From NCBI GenBank assembly GCA_018711545.1, contig DVIC01000009.1, positions 1 to 20,816 on the forward strand: a stretch of 20,816 nt of DNA. Reading direction: 5' to 3'. The position numbers were made by a program, and so were the translations under genes. Under the pieces are notes generated by a model. The model had not been told where the DNA came from. It did not search any database and saw only the letters and a list, made by a program, of their open reading frames with translations. Below are positions 15,700-20,816 of the stretch, one piece after another; position 1 is the stretch's first letter; the number at the start of each line of letters is the position of its first letter. This DNA comes from Fimenecus stercoravium. GTDB lineage: Bacteria; Bacillota; Clostridia; Oscillospirales; Acutalibacteraceae.

Positions 15700-15729
15700 A
15701 CATAGAAATGTATGCGCGCGCATATAGAT
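15700..15729 (+). promoter_or_regulatory. Possible sigma-E promoter of ylbJ
   Basis: On the plus strand, CATATAGAT (15721-15729) resembles the sigma-E -10 consensus CATACANT. A -35-like ACATAGA (15700-15706) lies 14 bp upstream. The predicted start is about 20 nt before the ylbJ ATG. ylbJ is sigma-E dependent in Bacillus subtilis. The match is only partial. Confidence 0.4.
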
Positions 15730-15736
15730 TGATTAC
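15707..15736 (-). promoter_or_regulatory. Sigma-E promoter of yqfC-yqfD
   Basis: On the minus strand, CATACATT (15707-15714) matches the sigma-E -10 consensus exactly. A weaker -35-like GTAATCA (15730-15736) lies 15 bp upstream. The leader would be about 35 nt and contain the GGGGAGG site. yqfCD is sigma-E controlled in Bacillus subtilis. Confidence 0.6.
15711..15724. repeat. Perfect 14-bp palindrome between the divergent sporulation promoters
   Basis: TATGCGCGCGCATA is its own reverse complement. It lies exactly where the two sigma-E-like -10 elements approach each other, overlapping both. It could be an operator for a dimeric regulator, or simply follow from two similar -10 elements facing each other. 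Confidence 0.5.
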
Positions 15737-15755
15737 AGAGAAAGGGGGGCGGCTT

Positions 15756-16826
15756 ATGCGCAAACACTTGGCAGCACCGCGGCTTCGGTGGCTGCCGTCC
15801 GCAGCGCTGTTCACGGTGTGCTGCTGGTTTTTGTTCCGGTGTCCGGATGTTTGCGCCGAAGGCGTGCGAAACGGGTTGACGCTCTGCGGCTCGCTGGTGC
15901 TGCCGGCGCTCTTTCCCTTTTTGGCGGTCTCGGTATTTTTGCTGCGTTCGGGACTTTTACAGCTGTTCGGGCAGCTGGTATCCGCCGTGCCGCGCCGTAT
16001 GTTTCGGCTTCCGGGGGAGAGCGCGGGCGTAATTTTGATGGCGCTTGTCGGGGGCTTCCCTGTCGGGGCGAGCATGACCGCACAGCTCTATAAGGATGAG
16101 CGTTTGACACAGCCGCAGGCGCGGCGGATGTGCTTGTTCTGCATGAACCCGGGACCCGCGTTCGTTCTGTCTACCGTGGGGGCGGGTATTTATCACAGTA
16201 TGCGTGCGGGGACAATTCTATATGCTTCCGCCTGCCTTTCCTCACTTTGCATGGGCGCGGTGCTCGCACGTTTCTCCGGGGAATCCCCGCCTGCCCGCGA
16301 AACGCATGCGGTCGTGCGGCTTACCTCGCCCTTGACCGCGCTTGCGGATGCTGTGCGTTCGAGCGCGGAATCCATGCTGCAAATTTGCGCATGGGTCATT
16401 TTGTTCAGCACCGTGCACGCCTGCGTCTTAACGCTGCCGATGCCGGCACAGGCGCAGGTGTTCCTCAGCTGCTTTTTGGAAATCACAAGCGGCGTGCGCA
16501 TTGCGGCAGGTGCGCTGCCCATGCCTGCGGTCGCCGCGCTGATTTCTTTCGGCGGACTTGCCGTGCACTGCCAAATATTGCCATACTTACAAGCCTGTGG
16601 TGTGCGCCTCGGCGCCTTCTTTGCCGCACGCGGCGCAGGGGCGGCGCTCAGCGCGCTGTTCTGCGCTGCGCTTTTGCGCGTGTTTCCGTGTGAGGTCAGC
16701 GTAGCCGCCGTGGCGGGGGAACTTGTCCCTGCGGCGTACTCTGTTTCTGTCCCGTCGTTCGTCGCCCTGCTTTTGATGACCGTCCTGCTGATTTTGGAGG
16801 TTGAACCCAACCGCAAAGTGTGGTAA
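15756..16826 (+). CDS. ylbJ: Sporulation integral membrane protein YlbJ (SpoVV-like)
   Basis: A 356-residue, strongly hydrophobic membrane protein. Conserved YlbJ blocks are visible: LVLPALFPFLAVSVFLLRSG (47-66), VGGFPVGASMTAQLY (98-112) and FCMNPGPAFVLSTVG (128-142). In Bacillus subtilis this protein (SpoVV) sits in the outer forespore membrane and is required for dipicolinic acid movement into the forespore. The chain is somewhat shorter than the usual ~400 residues. The ATG at 15756 has a purine-rich AAAGGGGGG about 5 nt upstream. The open frame extends further left but only as shadow across yqfC. It is transcribed away from yqfC-yqfD. Confidence 0.87.
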   Translation: MRKHLAAPRLRWLPSAALFTVCCWFLFRCPDVCAEGVRNGLTLCGSLVLPALFPFLAVSVFLLRSGLLQLFGQLVSAVPRRMFRLPGESAGVILMALVGGFPVGASMTAQLYKDERLTQPQARRMCLFCMNPGPAFVLSTVGAGIYHSMRAGTILYASACLSSLCMGAVLARFSGESPPARETHAVVRLTSPLTALADAVRSSAESMLQICAWVILFSTVHACVLTLPMPAQAQVFLSCFLEITSGVRIAAGALPMPAVAALISFGGLAVHCQILPYLQACGVRLGAFFAARGAGAALSALFCAALLRVFPCEVSVAAVAGELVPAAYSVSVPSFVALLLMTVLLILEVEPNRKVW

Positions 16827-16829
16827 AAT
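16801..16829 (+). promoter_or_regulatory. Sigma-A-like promoter of the small Cys-rich gene
   Basis: There is a -35 TTGAAC (16801-16806), a 17-bp spacer, and a -10 TAAAAT (16824-16829). It lies in the last codons of ylbJ and ends just past its stop. It would let the small gene be expressed in vegetative cells independently of ylbJ. Confidence 0.6.
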
Positions 16830-16856
16830 AAGAAAAACGGCAGGGGAGGCGCGCAT

Positions 16857-17087
16857 ATGAAACGAAAGCCGGAAGAATATGAAGTCCCGCCGAAGTGCGC
16901 CTATTGCAAGCACGGTACGCTGTCGGCGGATCAAAAAAGCGTACTGTGCAAAAAGCGCGGGGTGACTTCGCCCGACGGCTATTGCCGCAAATATAAATAC
17001 GATATTTTGAAGCGCCAGCCGCCGCTGCGCCAAAAGCTGCCGGAATTTTCGATCGAGGATTTTGAGATCCGGGATTCGGAATCGTAA
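16857..17087 (+). CDS. Small four-cysteine protein of unknown function
   Basis: A 76-residue soluble protein with cysteines at 14, 17, 31 and 43 (CAYC, VLCKKRG, YCRKYKYD), consistent with a single zinc or other metal site. A basic segment LKRQPPLRQKLP precedes an acidic tail (FSIEDFEIRDSES). I recall similar short proteins (C-x2-C, C-x-KKG, CRKYKYDxLKR) being common in Clostridia, but no function is assigned. Start is secure: GGGGAGG lies 8 nt before the ATG. It stands alone between ylbJ and a terminator, with its own putative promoter at 16801-16829. Confidence 0.78.
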   Translation: MKRKPEEYEVPPKCAYCKHGTLSADQKSVLCKKRGVTSPDGYCRKYKYDILKRQPPLRQKLPEFSIEDFEIRDSES

Positions 17088-17100
17088 CGACCAAAATGAA

Positions 17101-17134
17101 AAGCAGGGAGGATCCTTTCGGGTCCTCCCTGCTT
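17101..17134. terminator. Bidirectional terminator between the Cys-rich gene and pyrG
   Basis: A 15-bp stem (17101-17115 and 17120-17134, one T-G wobble) has a TTTC loop. The plus strand continues TGTTT. The minus strand continues TTTTCATTTT, the better tail. It sits 13 bp after the plus-strand gene and 18 bp after the pyrG stop, and should end both convergent transcripts. Confidence 0.85.
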
Positions 17135-17152
17135 TGTTTCCTGTGCCGAATG

Positions 17153-18760
17153 TTATTTTTTCTGTTCGCGATGCGCCACCGCCGCGCCGATGAGCCCCGA
17201 AAAGAGCGGGTGCGGACGCGTCGGGCGGGATTTGAATTCCGGGTGCGCCTGCGAAGCGACGAACCACGGGTGGTCGCGCAGCTCCACCATTTCCACGATG
17301 TGCTTGTCCGGGGAGACGCCGCAGATGTGCATCCCCGCGTGCTCCAGCGCCTCGCGGTAGTCGTTGTTGACCTCATAACGATGGCGGTGCCGTTCGTGGA
17401 TGAGCTGCTTTTGATATGCCGCATACGCTTTTGAGTCCTCGTCAAGCACGCACGGGTAAAGGCCCAGCCGCATCGTCCCGCCGAGATTCGTCACATCGTG
17501 CTGGTCGGGCATCAGATAGATCACGGGATTTTTCGTATCGGGGTCGATCTCCGTCGTGTTCGCGTCCGAAAGTCCCAAAACGTTGCGGGCGAATTCAATG
17601 ACGGCAATTTGCAGCCCCAAGCAGATGCCGAGATACGGTACCTTGTGCTCGCGCGCGTATTTTGCCGCGCAGATCTTGCCGGGGATACCGCGTGTGCCGA
17701 AGCCCCCGGGCACCAAAATACCGTCCGCCGCACCGAGGATCTCGGCGGCGTTTTCGTCGGTGATCGTTTCCGAATCGATCCATTCGATGTTGACATGCGC
17801 GTCATGGTCCAGCCCGCCGTGCTTGAGCGCCTCGTTGACGCTCAAATACGAGTCGTGCAGTTCTACATATTTGCCCACGAGCGCGATGTTCACCTCTTTC
17901 GACAGCGAGGCGTTTTTCTCCATCATACGCAGCCAGTCGGTGTGGTCCGGCTCCCGGCAGTCCAAATGCAGCTGCTCGACCACGATGTCCGCGATGCCTT
18001 CCTTTTCCAGCGCGATGGGGATCTCATAAAGCGTGGGCATATCGCGGTTTTCAATGACGTTTTTGGAGGGGACGTTGCAGAACAGCGCGATCTTGTCTTT
18101 AATATCCTGCCCGATGGGGTGCTCGGTGCGCAGGACGATGATGTCGGGACGGATACCGATGCCGAGCAGCTCCTTGACCGAGTGCTGCGTCGGCTTGGTT
18201 TTGAGCTCCATGGAAGCGCCGAGATAGGGGACAAGCGTCACGTGTACAAACATGCAGTTGCCGGGGCGTTCCTGTGCAAATTGGCGGATCGCCTCCAAAA
18301 ACGGCTGGCTTTCAATGTCGCCGACCGTGCCGCCGATCTCCACAAGCACGATGTCGGTGTTTTCCGTCTCATTGAGTGCAATGCGGCGCTTGATCTCGTT
18401 GGTGATGTGCGGGATGATCTGGATGGTCTGCCCGCCGTATACGCCCTTGCGCTCGTTGGACAGCACATTGTAGTATACACTGCCCGAGGTGCAGGAGCTG
18501 TTTTTGGTCAGGTTGATATCAATGAACCGTTCGTAGTGCCCAAGGTCAAGGTCGGTCTCCGCACCATCGTCGGTCACGAACACCTCACCGTGCTGCTTGG
18601 GGTTCATCGTGCCGGGATCGATATTCAGATACGGGTCGAGCTTCATGACCGCGACCCTAAGCCCGCGATCCTTTAAAAGCCTGCCCAACGATGCCGCCGT
18701 GATGCCCTTGCCAAGACCGGAAACGACGCCGCCCGTCACGAAAATGTACTTTGCTGCCAT
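17153..18760 (-). CDS. pyrG: CTP synthase
   Basis: A 535-residue enzyme converting UTP to CTP with ATP and glutamine, the last step of de novo CTP synthesis. The N-terminal synthetase domain opens with KYIFVTGGVVSGLGKGITAA and includes the conserved MKLDPYLNIDPGTM. The C-terminal class I glutamine amidotransferase domain shows PYLGICLGLQ (nucleophile Cys near residue 380) and the His/Glu pair in AQAHPEFKSRP near the end. Length is typical and all key motifs are intact. The ATG has AAGGGGAT about 8 nt upstream. It lies 39 bp after the DUF1846 gene with no promoter or terminator seen between, so co-transcription is likely. Any control by the leader upstream of DUF1846 would then also reach pyrG. 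Confidence 0.97.
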   Translation of the reverse strand: MAAKYIFVTGGVVSGLGKGITAASLGRLLKDRGLRVAVMKLDPYLNIDPGTMNPKQHGEVFVTDDGAETDLDLGHYERFIDINLTKNSSCTSGSVYYNVLSNERKGVYGGQTIQIIPHITNEIKRRIALNETENTDIVLVEIGGTVGDIESQPFLEAIRQFAQERPGNCMFVHVTLVPYLGASMELKTKPTQHSVKELLGIGIRPDIIVLRTEHPIGQDIKDKIALFCNVPSKNVIENRDMPTLYEIPIALEKEGIADIVVEQLHLDCREPDHTDWLRMMEKNASLSKEVNIALVGKYVELHDSYLSVNEALKHGGLDHDAHVNIEWIDSETITDENAAEILGAADGILVPGGFGTRGIPGKICAAKYAREHKVPYLGICLGLQIAVIEFARNVLGLSDANTTEIDPDTKNPVIYLMPDQHDVTNLGGTMRLGLYPCVLDEDSKAYAAYQKQLIHERHRHRYEVNNDYREALEHAGMHICGVSPDKHIVEMVELRDHPWFVASQAHPEFKSRPTRPHPLFSGLIGAAVAHREQKK

Positions 18761-18799
18761 AAACAGATCCCCTTTGTGAAACGGGCATAATGCACCGTT

Positions 18800-20281
18800 T
18801 TATTTGTAGTATAACGCCTTGGTCTGCCGCATCGGCTCGCTGGTCACCTGCAGCCCCAGCTTTGCGCAGGTGTTTTGGTCTGCATCCGACAAGATGACCG
18901 TGGTGTGCATATCGCAGCCCCGCAGCCCCTCCAGCGCCTGCATGGCACGCTCGGCGGTCGGGTTCGTCGCCGCCGAAATAGAGAGCGCAAGCAGCACCTC
19001 ATCGGTGTGCAGACGCGGGTTTTTGCTGCCGAGGTGATTGACTTTTAAATCTTGGATCGGGCCGATGACAACGGGCGAGATCAGATCGATCTCCGCGTTG
19101 ATGCCCGCCAGCGCCTTGAGTGCGTTTAACAGCATGGCGCTCGCCGCCCCCAAAAGCGCGCTTGTCTTACCCGTGACGATCCTGCCGTCAGGCAGTTCCA
19201 GCGCGGCGGCAGGCTCGCCTGTTTTTTCGGCAAGATCCAGCGCAGGCTGCACGCAGCGGCGGTAAGTCGGCGTGATCCCAAGCTGCTTGAGCAGAAGCTC
19301 CAAGGAAAGGATTTCCTGTCCCACGTTTTCGCCCTTTTTCGCGGCGACCAGTGCCTTATAATAGCGGCGGATGACCTCCTGCCTGGAGGCTTCGCATACC
19401 GCATCATCGTCCATGATGCAGAAGCCCGCCATGTTGACGCCCATATCGGTGGGGGACTTATACGGCGATGTGCCGAAAATACGCTCAAAAATGGTGTTGA
19501 GCACGGGGAAGATCTCAATGTCGCGGTTGTAGTTGACGGTCGTCTTGCCGTATGCTTCCAAATGGAACGGGTCGATCATGTTGACGTCGTTGAGGTCGGT
19601 CGTTGCCGCCTCATAGGCGAGGTTGACGGGATGCTTTAAGGGCAGATTCCAGACCGGGAAGGTCTCGAATTTTGCATAGCCTGCCTGCACGCCGCGCTTG
19701 TGCTCATGATACAGCTGCGACAGGCAGACCGCCATTTTTCCGCTGCCCGGCCCCGGCGCGGTCACAACCACCAGCGAGCGGGTGGTCTCTATGTAGTCGT
19801 TTTTACCGAAGCCCTCGTCGCTGACGATCAGCGGGATGTTCGCGGGGTACCCCTCAATGGGATAGTGGCGGAACACCTGTACGCCCAGCTTCTGAAGCCG
19901 CTTTTCAAACGCGGCGGCAGCAGCTTGCGCGGCATATTGCGTCATGACCACGCCGCACACCGAAAGCCCGAGCGAAGCGTACACATCCATCAGCCGCAGA
20001 ATGTCCTGCTCGTAAGTGATGCCGATATCGCCGCGCACCTTGCTTTTTTCAATGTCATTTGCATTGATGGCGATGATGATCTCCACATCCTCGCGCAGCT
20101 CCAACAGCATTTTCAGCTTGCTGTCCGGCAGAAAGCCCGGCAGCACGCGCGAAGCGTGGTAATCGTCGAACAGCTTGCCGCCGAATTCGAGATACAGCTT
20201 GCCGCCGAACGATGCGATGCGCTCGCGGATGTGCGCCGACTGCATTTTCAGATACTTGTCGTTGTCAAACCCGATTTTCAC
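18800..20281 (-). CDS. DUF1846-family protein with a P-loop-like motif
   Basis: A 493-residue cytoplasmic protein of the DUF1846 family, widespread in Firmicutes and structurally characterised but without assigned function. The N-terminus (MKIGFDNDKYLKMQSAHI) is typical, and VTAPGPGSGKMAVCLSQL (about 174-190) is a nucleotide-binding-like loop. The family has been compared to P-loop ATPases. Length is normal. The start is GTG at 20279-20281 with AGGAGA 6 nt upstream. An ATG just before it is out of frame. First gene of a probable DUF1846-pyrG operon, preceded by a near-consensus promoter and a terminator-like hairpin in the leader. Confidence 0.9.
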   Translation of the reverse strand: MKIGFDNDKYLKMQSAHIRERIASFGGKLYLEFGGKLFDDYHASRVLPGFLPDSKLKMLLELREDVEIIIAINANDIEKSKVRGDIGITYEQDILRLMDVYASLGLSVCGVVMTQYAAQAAAAAFEKRLQKLGVQVFRHYPIEGYPANIPLIVSDEGFGKNDYIETTRSLVVVTAPGPGSGKMAVCLSQLYHEHKRGVQAGYAKFETFPVWNLPLKHPVNLAYEAATTDLNDVNMIDPFHLEAYGKTTVNYNRDIEIFPVLNTIFERIFGTSPYKSPTDMGVNMAGFCIMDDDAVCEASRQEVIRRYYKALVAAKKGENVGQEILSLELLLKQLGITPTYRRCVQPALDLAEKTGEPAAALELPDGRIVTGKTSALLGAASAMLLNALKALAGINAEIDLISPVVIGPIQDLKVNHLGSKNPRLHTDEVLLALSISAATNPTAERAMQALEGLRGCDMHTTVILSDADQNTCAKLGLQVTSEPMRQTKALYYK

Positions 20282-20315
20282 GTCATTTCTCCTGCACAGC
20301 TCAAAAATTCCCTAT

Positions 20316-20359
20316 AAAAACAGAAAAACACACTTCGCGGTTACACCCTACGAAGTGTG
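20316..20359 (-). terminator. Intrinsic terminator inside the DUF1846 leader (possible attenuator)
   Basis: CACACTTCG (20351-20359) pairs perfectly with CGAAGTGTG (20329-20337) around a 13-nt loop. On the minus strand TTTTTCTGTTTTT (20316-20328) follows. It lies downstream of the promoter at 20369-20397 and upstream of the GTG, so transcripts for DUF1846 and pyrG must read through it. I see no strong competing antiterminator. Confidence 0.75.
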
Positions 20360-20368
20360 ACACTGCTT

Positions 20369-20397
20369 ATTATATAGTACGCCGGATAAAAAATCAA
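20369..20397 (-). promoter_or_regulatory. Strong sigma-A-like promoter of DUF1846-pyrG
   Basis: On the minus strand there is a -35 TTGATT (20392-20397), a 17-bp spacer, and a perfect -10 TATAAT (20369-20374). The predicted start near 20363 is about 4 nt before the terminator stem. This leaves a leader of about 80 nt to the GTG. Confidence 0.75.
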
Positions 20398-20448
20398 GGG
20401 GTCGCGCAGCAAAAAGTAAAGAATAAAGCTTTTTTGGAATACGATTTA

Positions 20449-20472
20449 GGGGACGATTATATAACCGCCCCC
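20449..20472. repeat. Hairpin downstream of the protease gene
   Basis: A 10-bp stem (20449-20458 and 20463-20472, two wobbles) encloses an ATAT loop, 28 bp past the protease stop codon. No T tract follows on the minus strand, so it may be a weak terminator or an RNA-stabilising end. The remainder of 20398-20499 is AT-rich with no gene seen. Confidence 0.4.
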
Positions 20473-20499
20473 AATAACAATTAAAACATTTATGTGTAA

Positions 20500-20816
20500 T
20501 TATACGATTGGTGTTACACTCAGTTCTTTGATAATTTGGTCTATTCTGCAATAGTATGAGTAATTTGTATCTTTTCCCTTCATGATCCCTACAAGCATGT
20601 TTTCATCTCCAATACTCCGAATACAAGGGCCTCCACTGTCCCCCGGCTCTGCACGGAGTGTCGTTTGCGTGAGCGAATAAAATGGATAGTTTCCAATCGT
20701 TATACTAGCCCTGTGAGAGATAACGGTTCCCTGGGTGATTCCTGTTGTGGCACCGAATTTGCGTATGGTGCTTCCTTCAGGAGTTATAGAACTATCACTC
20801 CATCCATCAATTGATT
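20500..20816 (-). CDS. Trypsin-like serine protease, C-terminal part (runs off the window)
   Basis: The last 104 codons of a minus-strand gene whose start lies beyond the right edge. The catalytic serine motif AEPGDSGGPC is followed by NMLVGIMKG, and upstream KFGATTGITQGTV resembles the strand region before the serine in S1 (chymotrypsin-fold) proteases. The catalytic His and Asp would lie outside the window. It ends SVTPIV with TAA at 20500-20502. Codons and flanking DNA are AT-rich (ATT, ATA, AAA, AAT frequent), unlike the GC-rich genes to the left, which suggests a recent acquisition. Secretion cannot be judged without the N-terminus. Confidence 0.8.
   Translation of the reverse strand, partial: SIDGWSDSSITPEGSTIRKFGATTGITQGTVISHRASITIGNYPFYSLTQTTLRAEPGDSGGPCIRSIGDENMLVGIMKGKDTNYSYYCRIDQIIKELSVTPIV

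Noticed and set aside
15477..15755. Extension of ylbJ leftward across yqfC
   Set aside because: It runs antisense through yqfC and the divergent promoters. The conserved protein starts at the ATG at 15756.
17498..18676. Long plus-strand open frame opposite pyrG
   Set aside because: It lies wholly inside a clear CTP synthase gene on the other strand and has no motifs or ribosome site.
20348..20551. 67-codon minus-strand frame overlapping the protease stop
   Set aside because: It overlaps the end of the protease gene, the promoter and the terminator hairpin, and has no ribosome site or recognisable sequence.
1..20816. CRISPR array, insertion sequence or integrase
   Set aside because: No regularly spaced repeats and no transposase or recombinase motifs were seen. 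The repeats present are terminator stems and short hairpins.

Overview
The window looks like chromosome from a GC-rich, endospore-forming member of the Clostridia, most like a gut Oscillospiraceae/Ruminococcaceae bacterium. Three things support this: the yqfC-yqfD-phoH-ybeY-dgkA-era-yqzL-recO block typical of Firmicutes, sporulation genes (yqfC, yqfD, ylbJ) with sigma-E-like promoters, and carbohydrate-related genes (a GH38 alpha-mannosidase, a GPH sugar symporter and a type I dockerin remnant). Almost all genes lie on the minus strand. The exceptions are ylbJ and a small cysteine-rich gene.

Layout, left to right in window coordinates (minus-strand genes are therefore met in reverse order of transcription). 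(1) 21-9463 is one compact minus-strand operon with a promoter near 9435-9463 and a strong hairpin terminator at 21-53. In transcription order it encodes a PI-PLC-type phosphodiesterase, an alpha/beta hydrolase, a small beta-rich protein and a PHP hydrolase (together a split CehA/McbA-type protein), a GPH-family symporter, a short zinc-ribbon protein, a secreted and membrane-anchored metallophosphoesterase, and a cytoplasmic GH38 alpha-mannosidase. Five of the seven junctions overlap or lie within 2 bp, so co-expression is likely. The set suggests breakdown of a mannose-containing, phosphodiester-linked glycoconjugate, but the substrate is not visible in the sequence. (2) 9510-10377 holds a structured intergenic stretch, a terminator, and a dockerin gene that has lost its 5' end and abuts recO. 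(3) 10340-14191 is the phoH-ybeY-dgkA-era-yqzL-recO operon with its own sigma-A-like promoter. The pgpH and cdd genes found in the Bacillus subtilis version are absent. (4) 14184-16826 carries the sporulation genes yqfC-yqfD (minus) and ylbJ (plus), diverging from an 89-bp region with a sigma-E-like -10 on each strand around a perfect palindrome. (5) 16857-17134 is a small four-cysteine protein gene, with its own promoter inside the end of ylbJ, and a terminator shared with the convergent pyrG. (6) 17153-20397 is a DUF1846 gene plus pyrG behind a near-consensus promoter. A complete intrinsic terminator sits between that promoter and the first start codon, so it may act as an attenuator. (7) 20500-20816 is the 3' end of an AT-rich serine protease gene that runs off the window. 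Its base composition differs from everything to its left, which suggests acquired DNA.

No tRNA, rRNA, insertion sequence, integrase or CRISPR array was seen. No gene-free stretch exceeds 300 bases. The least expected items are the PI-PLC/GH38 operon, the split CehA-like pair, the attenuator-like leader before DUF1846-pyrG, and the dockerin remnant.
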